Shown here one piece after another: positions 35,789 through 51,027 of a stretch of DNA of 64,000 nucleotides (positions are counted from its first letter, which is position 1; every line of letters starts with the position of its first letter). The notes under the pieces are model-generated. The model saw only the letters and a program-made list of their open reading frames with translations, had not been told where the DNA came from and did no database searches. Source of the stretch: Panulirus ornatus (Eukaryota; Arthropoda; Malacostraca; Decapoda; Palinuridae); assembly GCF_036320965.1 (NCBI RefSeq), contig NC_092224.1:102272492-102336491 (forward strand). Direction: 5' to 3'. The position numbers and the translations under genes were made by a program.

Positions 35789-36031
35789 CTTTTCTTTTCT
35801 TTCAAACTATTCGCCATTTCCCGCATTAGCGAGGTAGCGTTAAGAACAGAGGACTGGGCCTTTGAGGGAATACCCTCACCTGGCACAATTCTCTGTTCCT
35901 TCTTTTGGAAAATTAAAAAAAAAAAAAAAAACCGAGAGGGGAGGATTCCCAGCCCCCCGCTCCCTCCCCTTTTAGACGCCTTCTACGACACGCAGGGAAT
36001 ACGTGGGAAGTATTCTTAATCCCCTATCCCC

Positions 36032-36037
<6 letters not shown>
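35789..36037 (-). mobile_element. S element copy 2, full length (about 245 bp)
   Basis: On the minus strand: ccctggggatagggg, then tacttcccacgtattcc, tgcgtgtcgtagaaggcg, ggagggagcggggggctgg, an internal T run (about 35917-35933 on + as As), gaggaacagag-type text, cccagtcctctgttcttaac, and the end gctacctcgctaatgcggga aatggcgaatagtttgaaag. It lies between an A/T tract and a (TA)n tract. No tRNA-like A or B box is obvious. The last roughly 35 bp resemble the LINE-R tail end. Confidence 0.88.
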
Positions 36038-36102
<65 letters not shown>

Positions 36103-36180
36103 GTGTGTGTGTGTGTATGGGTGTGTATGTGTGTATATGTGTGTGTGTATGTGTATATATATTTCTTTTTTTTTTTTTTT
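36036..36180. repeat. (TA)n, (TG)n and T-run block
   Basis: TA 36036-36093, irregular TG to about 36160, then about 17 Ts before an inverted LINE-R fragment. The same TG/T-run block reappears near 37037-37127. Confidence 0.95.
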
Positions 36181-36366
36181 GCTTTGTCGCTGTCTTCCCC
36201 CCTTTCCCCTCCTGCATGTTCAGGCCCGATCACACAAAATCTTTTTCATTCCATCTTTCCACCTCCAATTTGGTCTCCACTTCTCCTCGTTCCCCACCTC
36301 CGACACATATATCCTCTTGGTCAATCTTTCCTCACTCATTCTCTCCATGTGCACAAACCATTTCAA
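36181..36366 (-). mobile_element. LINE-R fragment I with internal tail deletion
   Basis: On the minus strand the C-terminal block ([28 protein letters not shown]) jumps at 36195-36200 directly to the last bases of the tail (gacagcgacaaagc). All of the stop-proximal region and most of the tail are missing. Confidence 0.8.
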
Positions 36367-36980
36367 CCCCGCTCCTCCCCTTTTAGTACCCTTCTACGAC
36401 CAGGGAATACGTGGAAGATCTAATCCCCTACCCAGGGTTAATATAAAATATTAAATAAAATATAAGCGAGTGGCTATGGATAGTGGTTGTGCAGGAGGAT
36501 GGATGTGCTGGAATGAGATGTTGAGGATAATTGTGTGGTGTGAGGTGGTTGATCATTGTAAAGAGGGTAAGAGAGATGTGTGGAAATAAAAGGAGGTTGG
36601 TTGAGAGCGAAAGAGGGGTTTTTAAAAGGTGGTCATGAGAGATGATGAGGAAAGATGCAGGGTATGTTCGAGGTGGAGAGGAACGAGGATAGGGGGAAAT
36701 GGAGGTGAAAGATTGATGAAAAAGATTTTTGTGTGATCGGTGAGAATATGAGAGGGTGAAAGAGGGAAGGAATAGATAATGGGTGTGGAACAGGGTTGAT
36801 GCTGTCAGTATTGAATCAAGGCATGTGAGCGTCCGGGGAAACATGGAAAGCTGTGTAGGTATGTATTTGTGTGGTGGACGTGTGATGTACTGTGTTTTTG
36901 GGGGGTGTTGGGGCATTTCTTTCGTCTGTTTAGACCCTTGCGCTGACTCGCAAAACGCGGGGACAGTCGACAAGTATAAA
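36367..36980 (+). mobile_element. Indel-riddled S fragment and LINE-R copy
   Basis: 36367-36437 is a minus-strand S fragment with several missing bases. 36466-36980 is the + strand LINE-R C-terminal region and short tail. Relative to H it has lost one to a few bases every 10-30 bp throughout (for example 'gcgagtggctatgg' for gcgaggcgtgggctatgg). Substitutions are few and losses dominate, in both coding and tail parts. This pattern is unlike normal decay in the neighbouring copies and resembles unpolished long-read consensus. Confidence 0.8.
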
Positions 36981-37127
36981 GAAAAATAAAAAATAAAAAA
37001 AAAATATAAAAAAAATATTATAATATATATAAATATAAGTATTGTGTGTGGTGGTGGTTGTGTATGGGTGTGTAAGTGTGTATATGTGTTGTTGTATGTG
37101 TATATATATTTCTTTTTTTTTTTTTTT

Positions 37128-37623
37128 GCTTTGTCGCTGTCTCCCGCGTTTTCGAGGTAGCGCAAAGAAACAGACGAAAGAAATGGCCCAACCCACCCCC
37201 ATACACATGTATATACATACGTCCACACACACAAATATACGTACCTACACAGCTTTCCATGGTTTACCCCAGACGCTTCACATGCCCTGATTCAATCCAC
37301 TGACAGCACGTCAACCCCAGTATACCACATCGATCCAATTCACTCTATTCCTTGCCCGCCTTTCCCCCTCCTGCATGTTCAGGCCCCGATCACACAAAAT
37401 CTTTTTCATTCCATCTTTCCACCTCCAATTTGGTCTCCCACTTCTCCTCGTTCCCTCCACCTCCGACACATATATCCTCTTGGTCAATCTTTCCTCACTC
37501 ATTCTCTCCATGTGCACAAACCATTTCAAAACACCCTCTTCTGCTCTCTCAACCACGCTCTTTTTATTTCCACACATCTCTCTTACCCTTACGTTACTTA
37601 CTCGATCAAACCACCTCACACCA
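37128..37623 (-). mobile_element. LINE-R fragment J: short tail and C-terminal region
   Basis: On the minus strand it covers CGVRWFDRVSNVRVREMCGN to VVYWG (open, 37619-37311) and the short tail with the gctacctcgaaaacgcggga end near 37150. It abuts copy K head-to-head at 37623. Confidence 0.9.
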
Positions 37624-37627
37624 CTTT

Positions 37628-41870
<4,243 letters not shown>

Positions 41871-42746
41871 GATTTCCTTCCTTCTGATCACCCGTACCAC
41901 TTTTAGGTGGAAGGTTCATTGCTGATCTCTTCAATGTGACTCATCTTTGGTCGTCCCCTCTCAAGGATTTTGTCGTTTCTTTTGTGGTATTACTCGACTT
42001 ACCCCGAACATTTGACAAAATTTGGTGTAAGTTTGTATAATCTTCCTTCCCTTGGCCTCTGTTCTTTATTGCATACCTTCCTCTCCAATCAGTCCCTCAA
42101 TTCATTCTTTGATGGGGAGTCTTCTCCTCTTATCGGGGTCCTCTTCTATCTCCTCCCCTCTATCTCCTGTGCATTATGATCTTTCCTCAGCTTCCCACCG
42201 TATTCCCTTAAAACGTCGAGTATTCCGATTTACATAATTTTGCTTACTTTCCCCTCCCTCTTGACCCCCGTATTCGTTCTTTTTCTCACACTGAACATTT
42301 CTTTTAACTCTAAAATCGACATCTTCTTTGAGTCCAAAAATTGTTGCCGGGTTGAGATCATTCGTAGAATAACATATGTTTCTGTTTATATCTCTCTGTA
42401 TCACATTCACTCTAGTAATTTTCGAAGCAATGTTAAGTCAACCATGCAATAGCATAAATATGTTAAACGTAACCATACCCTCCGGTCTCTGCTGGATACT
42501 CCATATAATCAACATATGGCTTACAAAAGAGCCGGGGTGCTGAATAGATACCATAACTGTTTTCCTTGTGAGCAGCTATTCCATATTGGCTATACAAGGG
42601 CCTTATTTACCTACTATGAAGCAGTCCTTGCATGGCCGGGATGGCTCCTCTGCCTTCCACTTACAAGACATGGAATCAAAAACTTTTTGCCTTATCACCT
42701 CTCCTTCTATCACTTCTTTTCAATTATCCCTGTTTTACAGATATCA

Positions 42747-43236
42747 TGATAATAATGATGATAATGATAATGATAATGATAATGGTAATAATAATAATGA
42801 TAATAATAAGTACTTCCCACGTATTCCCTGCGTGTCGTAGAAGGCGACTAAAAGGGGAGGGAGCGGGGGGCTGGAAATCCTCCCCTCTCGTTTTTTTTTT
42901 TTTTTTTTTTCCCAAAAGAAGGAACAGAGAATTGGGCCAGGTGAGGGTATTCCCTCAAAGGCCCAGTCCTCTGTTCTTAACGCTACCTCGCTAATGCGGG
43001 AAATGGCGAATAGTTTGAAAGAAAAAAAGAAAATAATAATGATAATAATGATAATAATGATAATGATAATAATAATGATGATAATAATAATATGATGATA
43101 ATAATAGTAATAATGGTAATGATAATAATAATAATGATAATAATAATGATAATAATAATAACGATAATAATAATAATGATAATAGTAATAATAATAATAA
43201 TAATAGTAATAATAATAATGATAATGATAATAATAG

Positions 43237-43270
<34 letters not shown>

Positions 43271-43367
43271 GGTAATAATAATATTGATAATGAAATGATA
43301 TAATAATATAATGATAATGATAATGATAACAATAATAATAATGGTAATAATGATAATAATAATAATG

Positions 43368-43413
<46 letters not shown>

Positions 43414-43465
43414 TAATAATAATAATGATAATAATAATAACAATAATAATAATGACAATGAATTG
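42747..43465. repeat. (TAA/TGA)n microsatellite block enclosing S copy 3
   Basis: ATAATGATAATAA-type repeats occupy 42747-42808 and 43033-43465 on either side of an S element. The second tract is about 430 bp and mixes TAA, TGA and occasional TAG units. Confidence 0.96.
42808..43030 (+). mobile_element. S element copy 3
   Basis: Tacttcccacgtattccctg, cgtgtcgtagaaggcgac, aggggagggagcgggggg, an internal run of about 19 Ts, gaaggaacagagaattggg, cctctgttcttaac and gctacctcgctaatgcggga aatggcgaatagtttgaaag. It lacks the leading ccctggggatagggg part and ends in an A-rich/TAA tract, not TA. Confidence 0.9.
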
Positions 43466-43640
43466 CCGTTTTTTATAGTTTCTGCTCTGATACCTCCTTC
43501 CTCGAAAACCTGTCATCCTATAATCTTTGTATTTTCAAAAGTCAGGTCTCGAAACATCTGGGAGGTCGAATTTATCTCCTAATTCTCTTCCTCGTCCTCT
43601 TGACCAAGACCGTCTTTGTCGTGTCCTTCCAATTGCTATT

Positions 43641-44734
43641 TTGGCTCTCATATCACGCACCTCTTTAACGTAATAAAAGAAATTTTATGAGACAAATATT
43701 CTACAAACAAACATTACTAGGAAATCAAAATACCCCAAGATTTGCTTTCCAGTGACTCATGCCTAAGGGATATATTTCTTTAATTCTTGTTCATCCCAAA
43801 AAAATGAAGTTCAAAACGCTTGACAATAAACCTGAAACGACGAACAACACTTTCAGATTCCAATTATGATGGTGGTTACACTGATGTGACCAGATTATAA
43901 AACAGTGAATTTTGTGATGGACGTTTGATGGGTACGACATGGACATTAATTAGGTTTTTATTTGTGATATGAATAACAATTATCAGGAGGATGAAAACAA
44001 TAATGTGGTCTTTGTTTTAATGCCTAAATTTATAGCAGGCAAATGTTCCAATTACGTTATTAATCCTGGAAATTCGTCTTCTGCGTCATCACCACCGCTT
44101 CTTCCTCTCTCCAGATGGCTGTATGATCTGGCTAACCTCTGTCCCTACGAGTCTCCTAACGTATAGAGACACAACTCACCTGCATCTTGTCTCTGTCAGT
44201 CCATGTCTCCGTCCGTCACCAGTCTTGACTCACCTGGCCCCCAAATGTCTGTCAGTACGTGTCTCCATCTACAAGCAGACAAATCACCAATATTTCGAAG
44301 TTTGTAGATATGTTTACCAACAGATCTCATGGTTCGCAGACGTCTGTTGATAACAGAAAAAGGCACACACACTAGGTAATTATCGGCCTTCGTGTTTCCT
44401 CCTCACACCTCTCATTATAAGCTGACCACCTGTGCACTAAAGTCACCACTGTAAGCGGCTGGTCCTCAGCCATTTTAAACTGTCTTAGAATTCTGCAACA
44501 ATGTTTCCCTTCTGAAGCGTCGACCACATACATGATATCCAACCCGTCCAGCTCTGGCTGAACAACACAGCCGCGCATCTTATCTTTGCTTACTAACTAT
44601 ATTCACAACTCTCGCTTTTGTTATACTATGAGCTTGATGTCAGGTTAATTTTTTATGGCTCCAGCAAATTTGGATTACGTAAAGAGAAAGTACGCTTTAA
44701 GTGTGTGTGTGTGTGTGTGTGTGTGAGATTAACT
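43641..44734. other. No recognisable gene; short (GT)n
   Basis: Frames at 43969-44166 and 44123-44350 carry no known motif. A 12-unit (GT)n lies at 44701-44725. Confidence 0.5.
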
Positions 44735-45625
44735 CTGTACTATACAAGGAGGGAGTTTAACACTCGTGGGGCCCCACCTCCTGAATAATATCACATATCA
44801 CCTTAAACCTTAGTATGCTGTCTGCATTTAGCACGTCCCCAGTCATTCTGTTCCCTTCATCCACCACTGTTATACTGTAAAGTATTTCTGTAAATTTGTT
44901 TGAACAAAAGATTTGCATAATTTCATGTTATGTCCTCTGGTTGCTCTGATCCTACATCTCTCGAAGAACTATTCACAGTCCAAGTCACCGATCTCTATAA
45001 AAACTTGAAGATTGTTATCATCTCACACTTCACTCTTTTCTTTTCCAAGGTAGGCAACTTTAAACCCTCTGGGCTTTCCCTATAACACAGCCTTCTTAAT
45101 TCTGGTAAAAACTTTTTGCCTTCATGTGGACCATCTCTTCTAGCTCTTTTTAATTCTTGAAGTGCGGTAGCCAAACTTGAGAAGCATATTCTGGTCTAGG
45201 GCTATAATTTCTTAACCATATACTTAAAGATTATTATAATATTTGCCAGCAGACAGTTTGTCCCCTTGACAACTCTCTTAATGTGCCACTCTACAACAAG
45301 CTAAGGATGATGCAGCCTTCCAGGTCCTTCTCACAAACAGAATCTAGAAGTAAATTCCCGCTAAAATAGAACAGTGCTGAGACCTTCTACTTCATCCCAT
45401 CCTTATCACTTTACATTTGCTCACACTGAAGTTCATCAACAATGTATCTGACCCAGTCTGGAATCTGTTTAGTTCCTTTTTGTAAGCTGATGCAGTCCTC
45501 CTCGCTTTCCACTTTCCCTGTGACCTTTGCATCATCTTTTAATATATTCAGGTGCGAATACATAACTTTAGGCATGCCTTTAACATAGTAGATCAAGAAC
45601 AGAACCATGCGGCACTCCGCTAGAG
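44735..45625 (-). mobile_element. Fossil CR1/L2-like LINE, RT motif B to C-terminus
   Basis: On the minus strand: HSLAECRMVLFLIYYVKGMP near 45620 (family [20 protein letters not shown]), SHLNILKDDAKVTGKV near 45545 (family YLNMFADDAKV, motif C with Phe-Ala changed), DWVRYIVDELQCEQM, then ASQVWLPHFKN, PTLEKKR and IFKF text. This gives the RT thumb and C-terminal region in several frames. It differs from the CR1 copies at 8275 and 25245. Its upstream part is cut by the (GT)n at 45629. Confidence 0.72.
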
Positions 45626-45628
45626 AGT

Positions 45629-45678
45629 GCGTGTGTGTGTGTGTGTGTGTGTGTGCGTGTGTGTGTGTGTGTGTGTGT
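45629..45678. repeat. (GT)n microsatellite
   Basis: About 25 GT units with one 'gc' interruption, between the CR1/L2-like fossil and LINE-R copy M. Confidence 0.97.
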
Positions 45679-45757
45679 TTGTATGTGTATGTGTATGTGA
45701 TGATACTAATGACAATATAGATAATAATAATGATGATCGTGATATAATGATTATACA

Positions 45758-47750
45758 AAGGACAAGAGCTAGGGAGGGAGTAGCACCACTCCTGAAGCAG
45801 GAGTTGTGGAAACGTGTGATAGAGTTTATGAAAGTAAGTTCTGGATTGATGTGGGTAAAACTGAAAGTGGATGGAGAGAAATGGTTGGTTATTGATGCCT
45901 ATGCACCTGGTCATAAGAAGAAAGATCGGGAGAGGCAAGTGTTTTGGGAGCAACTGAGTGAATGTGTCGGCAGCTTTGGTGCACGAGACTGGGTATTGGT
46001 GATGGGTGATACAAATGCGAAGTTGAGTAATGTGGCGGTTGAGGGTAAAATTGGTGGACATGGGGTATTCAATTGTGAATGGAAATGGCGAAGAGCTTAT
46101 GGATTTGTGTGCTGAAAAAAGACTGGTAATTGGGAATACCTGGTTTAAAAAGAGAGATATTCATAAGTATTGGTATGTAAGTAGGAGAGATGGTTAAAGG
46201 GCTTTCTTGGATTAAGTGTTAATTGATAGACGTGTAAAAGAGACTTTTGAATGTAAATGTCCTGAGAAGAGCAGCTGAAGGGATGTCTGACCGCTATCTT
46301 TAGAGGCGAAGGTGAAGATTTGTAGAAGTTTTCAAAAACAAATAGATAATGATGGGGAGAAGAGAGTGGTGAGAGTAAGTGAGCTTGGAAAGGAGACTTC
46401 TGTTAGGAAGTACCAGGAGAGATTGAGTGTAGAATGACAGAAGGTGAGAGCAAATGACGCGAGGGAAGTGGGTAAGAAATGGAATGCATCTAGGAAAGCA
46501 GTGATGGTATTTGCAAAAGATGCATGGAGCATGAGAAAGGTGGGAGGTGGGGAGATTAGAAAGGATAGTGAATGGTGGGATGAGGAAGTAAAGGTGTGAG
46601 TGAAAGAGAAAAGGGAAGCGTTTGGACGATACATACTAGGAAGGAGTGCAAATGACTTGTCGATGTATAAGAGAAAGCAGCAGGAGGTCAAGAGGAAGGT
46701 GCCAGGGTTGAAAAAGAGGGCAAATGAGAGTTGGAGTGAGAGAGTATCATTAAATTTCAAGGAGAATAAAAAGATGTTTTGGAAGGAGGTAAACAATGTG
46801 CGTAAGACAAAAGAACAAATGGGAACATCGGTGATTTGGGTAAGGGGGAACGTAATAACAGGTAGTGATGACGTGAGAAGGAGATGAAGTGAGTATTTTG
46901 AAGGTTCTTTGAATGTGTTTGATGATAGCGTGGCAGATGTAGGGTGTTTTGGTCAAGTTTGGTGTTCGTAGTGAGATGGTCTGGGAGAACGGTTTGGCGA
47001 AGAGAGAAGAGGTAGTGACAGCTTTGAGGAAGATGAAATCCGGCAAGGCGGAGGGTTTGGATGGCACTGCAGTAGAATTTATTAAGAAAGGGGGTGACTG
47101 CGTTGTTGGTTGGTTGGTAAGTGTAATTATGGATCAGGGTGAAACGCCTGAGGATTGGCGTAATTCATGCATAGTGCAATTGTACAGAGTCAAGGGGGAT
47201 AAAGGTGAGTGTTCAAACTACAGAGGTATACGTTTGTTGAGTATTCCTTGGAAATTATATGGAAGGGTATTGACTGAGAGGGTGAAGGCATGTACAGAGC
47301 ATTAGATTGGGAAAGAGCAGCGTGGTCTCAGAAGTGGTAAAAGATGTGTGGATCAGGTGTTTGCTTTGAAAAAAGTGTGTGAGAAATACTTAGAAAAACA
47401 AGGATTTATATATAGCATCTATGTATCTGGTGAAGGTATATGATAGGGTTGATAGAGATGCTTTGTAGAAGGTTGTAAGAGTATATAGTGTTGGAGGCAA
47501 GTTGCTAGAAGCAGTGAAAACCTTTAACCAAGGATGTAAGGCATGTGTACGAGTAGGATGAGAGGGCCTGGGAAGTGAGTCAGTTGTTGTTCGCCGAAGA
47601 TGAAGCTCTAGTGGCTGATTCGACAGAGAAACTGCAGAAGCTGGTGACTGATTTTGGATAAGTGTGTGAAAGGAGAAAGGTGAGATTAATGTGAATAAGA
47701 GCAAGGTTATTAGGTCCAGTAGGGTTGAGGGACAAGTTAACTGGGATGCA
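45758..47750 (+). mobile_element. LINE-R copy M: endonuclease and damaged RT, 3'-truncated
   Basis: This copy holds the clearest endonuclease segment, open to 46115: LLKQELWKRV, WLVIDAYAPGHKKKDRE near 45886, WVLVMGDTNAKLSNVAVEG near 45990 (GDxN catalytic box) and HGVFN. The frame then breaks near 46070 and repeatedly after. The linker, PED..NSCIVQLYR near 47150 and RGIRLLSIPWKLYGRVL near 47220 follow. About 150 bp between CVRVG and ERAWEVSQLL are missing near 47560, which deletes RT motif B. It ends at 'aactgggatgca' at the edge of an inverted-repeat element. It resembles A more than the young copies. Confidence 0.88.
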
Positions 47751-47958
47751 TTAAACGCACTTGTAAATTTAATTATCTTATGCTAAAGAGATGGGAATTC
47801 GAGTAAAACTTACACTGTATATAGTCTTTGATGTTTTGCCCAAAACATTCTCAAGTAGCGGTAAGACTAGCACCAGTCTCGAAAAAATATTTTCCTGAAA
47901 GTTTTATTCGAATTCTCATCTCTTTAGCATAAGATAATATTTTTGAATGCGTTTGATG
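47749..47958. mobile_element. 210-bp element with about 63-bp terminal inverted repeats (MITE-like)
   Basis: Left arm 47749-47813 (cattaaacgca...attatcttatgctaaag agatg.gaattcga.taaaactt) and right arm 47896-47958 are reverse complements at about 90 percent, with one 3-bp gap. The 83-bp centre has no coding frame. It sits at the broken 3' end of copy M. I cannot define a target-site duplication. It could be a non-autonomous DNA transposon or another fold-back product. Confidence 0.8.
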
Positions 47959-48337
47959 GTATAATCATAGTTTAAGAGATAAAGCATAATTGTTGACGAT
48001 TATTTTCCGTCGTAAAGTCTCATAGCAAGAGAGTACGGGGTCCCCTTCCGAATGCCACCTTTGCAACGTTCCAATAATTCATCGCGTAGTCATACCAGCC
48101 AGCCAATCAGCGTCGACCTGCGTCGCATTACCATGTTTTTGAATACGACGATGCGAAACTTCGTCGCCTTCGCAAGGTCAACCATCTGTCGTATGGTTCT
48201 TGAATACGGGCCATAATTTCACAGTCAACGTAGCATCACGCGTCACTGACGCTCTAATACATGGGAACCACTTACGAGATTATCTGCTGTCATATATGCT
48301 CTACATCCTGTGTTACAGCTCTGAACATTGTTATTTT

Positions 48338-48403
<66 letters not shown>

Positions 48404-48892
48404 CAGAACTTCACAAATTCCTTTAAAATTCTTATGTTCACTCTCTCAACGCCCTTTGTTTTGAGTGAAAATACTTAACCACAAAATTTCCCATAAAAAG
48501 ATTTTCAGTATTTCGAACAGCAAAATGTTTTCCTCAACCTTCTCCCTCCAACTTGTCTTATTTGCCGAGGGTTAGTGGCTCTCTTAACACGATCAAGCTT
48601 AATCTTGCCATAAACCTTAGAGGTAGTTCTAATCGCTTATCTTTGATACGAATAATGTAATTATCTTTATTGCAATCATAGGAATTACTCCATTTCCATT
48701 CAGTTCGTCTGCCTTACCATCCTACCCACACCTGTTCCTTCAAAGTCTCTCTTCAGTTTTGTTTTCATCACGACTGGTACTGTCTACAGACTTTGAAAAT
48801 TTTCTTTTTTTAGTAAAACATTGGCTGAGATAAAGACTCATCTAACTAAATTTAACTAATCTAGGTTGACAATATCGTCTCCTATTAATCCT
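47959..48892. other. No recognisable gene; CpG-richer patch and (CA)n
   Basis: 48000-48200 is richer in CG than its surroundings and contains two 'ttgaatacg' words near 48136 and 48202. A (CA)n tract lies at 48339-48400. Nothing else can be assigned. Confidence 0.5.
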
Positions 48893-50240
48893 GAGTGGAC
48901 CAACCAGATTACAGCCTATTACATATGTATGTCTTATTTGATGTGAGCAGCAGTCTAATTGCAAACATAACATCAAACTGTTCCGTTCAGTCTGACTGAG
49001 TCACTCAGACCGTTATCCATAACGCCAGTGCGTCCCATTAGATATGAAAAACAATTAGATACAAGACGTCCCATCACCATTCCTGTTATATCTGAATGGA
49101 TGAAGGTGATACCATCCCATGCCAACAGTACTTCCTGTTTTTTAGTTCTCTGATAGTGACTGACATGGCAAGGGTAAAACTTTCCCCAATCAAAGCCATC
49201 TTGCATCAAAGGATAAAGAATGTAAAGATCAATCAGGCCTCCACAAGTATTTGTAGACCTGACTCTTAAAGCTACAAACTTGTGGCAGGAGTGACAAGAC
49301 GCAAGGGAGAAGGGAATGCCACAGCCAAGCAGCTCAAGGAAAGAAGGAGGCAATCTTCAATTGGCCGGCCTCCACACAGAGACTATTGGAAGCAGCAGCC
49401 AGATATGTGTCTGGTGTCCAAGCCTTGGTGATATGGGCATATGAAATAGCTGATGAAAACAAAGGGAAGAAAACAACATGGCGGTGTACAAAGAGAGTTT
49501 GATTGAAGAGAGGTGATGCCTGGAAAATTCATGAGACGGGAGGCTTTTGACTCCATTCACGGTAACAGAAAGATGGACGAAGAATCATCCTACTTATGTA
49601 AGTAGTACTCCAAACTTAGGCACATAAGCCTTGTAGTGGACTCGTCAAATCATTAGCCGTAGCACCAGCGTTTCCCAGTAATCTCAACAGACCACTCAGA
49701 CAGCATACTACACTCAGTAGTGTATATCCTCTTCAGTCTCATTGGTCGAGTCATAGAGCACCCCATGAGACCAGTGCCTCGTTAGACCTGAGTCTACAAG
49801 TTAGGTTAAAACAAAATGATATGAATATATATTGTTACATCCGAGCTGACCAATTACACTGCAACCCATTAGGGCAACATGTCCTGTTTCACGTTAATGG
49901 AACATTGAGTTCAAGTCCCATACTACCGGTATGATTTGAGAGAGAAGATCAAAACCCATAATTCGTTAGATCAGAGTGGGCCAGTCATGTTACAGCCCAT
50001 AAAAGAGATGTGTTCTATAAAGTATGAGTGGTTCAATCATTCTGTAGCCCATAACACTAACAGGTCCTGACACATATGAACGAAACAGTATGATTCCATT
50101 TCATTGCACAAACTTATGATATTGCTTATGAGCGGATCATTTAGATTATAATCCGTAACACAATCGCATTCTATTAGATCTGAGATGACCAGTAAGATTA
50201 CGGTCCACATAACAATATCAGCAAATTTGACCTAACCACG
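48893..50240. repeat. Degenerate 52-bp tandem repeat in two blocks
   Basis: The consensus resembles gagtgg.ccantcagatta followed by cagcccataacan and gtcctattagatctga. Unit starts lie at 48893, 48945, 48998, 49974, 50026, 50130 and 50182, with spacings of 52-53 bp or twice that. Weaker copies occur near 49050, 49650 and 49830. Units are only about 60-70 percent alike. The stretch 49100-49630 between the blocks lacks the repeat. Confidence 0.72.
48973..49560 (-). other. Unrecognised nearly open minus frame (about 195 codons, one stop)
   Basis: A single minus frame is open from 49560 to 48973 apart from one TGA at about 49357. It reads, for example, FLELLGCGIPFSLASCHSC and GGLIDLYILYPLMQDG. 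Its C-terminal end runs into the 52-bp array. I recognise no domain; it could be chance or a fragment of an unknown element. Confidence 0.25.
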
Positions 50241-50933
50241 CGCGTTGCGGGCCATAGCAAGAGTGTGTGCAGTTAGATATTAGTGCATTAATCAGATCAA
50301 AAGACAATGTATATTTCTTTTCTAATATGAGAGGATCAGTCAGATTTCAAGCTGAGGCAGCACTTGAGTCTTGTCAAGGCCCTGTGGAAAAAATAATGTA
50401 AGAGGAGACGGCCAGTGGACCTCCCGTGGGCTAGACATTTCTGGGAACACCTCGCTCCTAATGTTTCATCCTGGCCAGTATTAATCATCTAACTCGACTC
50501 CATGCACCAGCCAGCAGCAGATCAAGGGGCCGGCCCGCCGCTCGCACCTGACTGATATATGTACTTGGATTCAGAGTTCAGGGATTTCTGTTATGCTACA
50601 AGGGATTAACGTTCAGGTAGATGGGAGGTTCTGCTGTAAATGTTGAAATATCTTTTAACTGATATAGTGTATCAGGGTTTTGAATTATGCATCATTAAAG
50701 TAATCGACTACACAAATCAGGAAGTGACTTCAGACGACGATTCATTACTGGTATATGAATCTGTACAGCAAGTGCGTGTCTAGAAATATGTTCCATTTTC
50801 ACATCAAGTTGGCGGCTGACTGGAATGTTGCAGAAGGCTCTTGTCATGTTGGATTGGCGGTGGAGAATGTCGGGATGAGATGGCAAGATCACATGTGTAT
50901 TGCTGGTGTGATGAACAGGAAAAATAGCAGTAG

Positions 50934-51027
<94 letters not shown>

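Larger units (their letters stand above)
41885..43640 (+). mobile_element. Second decayed Jockey-type LINE, split by an S-element insertion
   Basis: VVLLDLPRTFDKIWCKFV near 41982 is RT motif A of the Jockey type, followed by SLGLCSLLHTFLSNQSL near 42050 and FDGESSPLIGV near 42108. KRAGVLNRYHNCFPCEQLF near 42524 corresponds to KSASQKLGVLYRC of the first element. ESKTFCLITSPS and SLFYRY near 42672-42745 break off at the microsatellite. Compatible C-terminal text (SSYNLCIFKSQVSKHL in frame pieces) resumes near 43510. No long open frame remains. The part after 43462 is less certain. Confidence 0.68.

Noticed and set aside
42808..43030. S element as a tRNA-derived SINE
   Set aside because: I could not find a convincing A box plus GGTTCGANNCC-type B box in its head, so no origin is claimed.
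43092..43516. 155-177-codon minus frames at 42983-43516 resembling a membrane protein
   Set aside because: The Ile/Leu/Ser content comes from the (TAA/TGA)n microsatellite, not from a gene.
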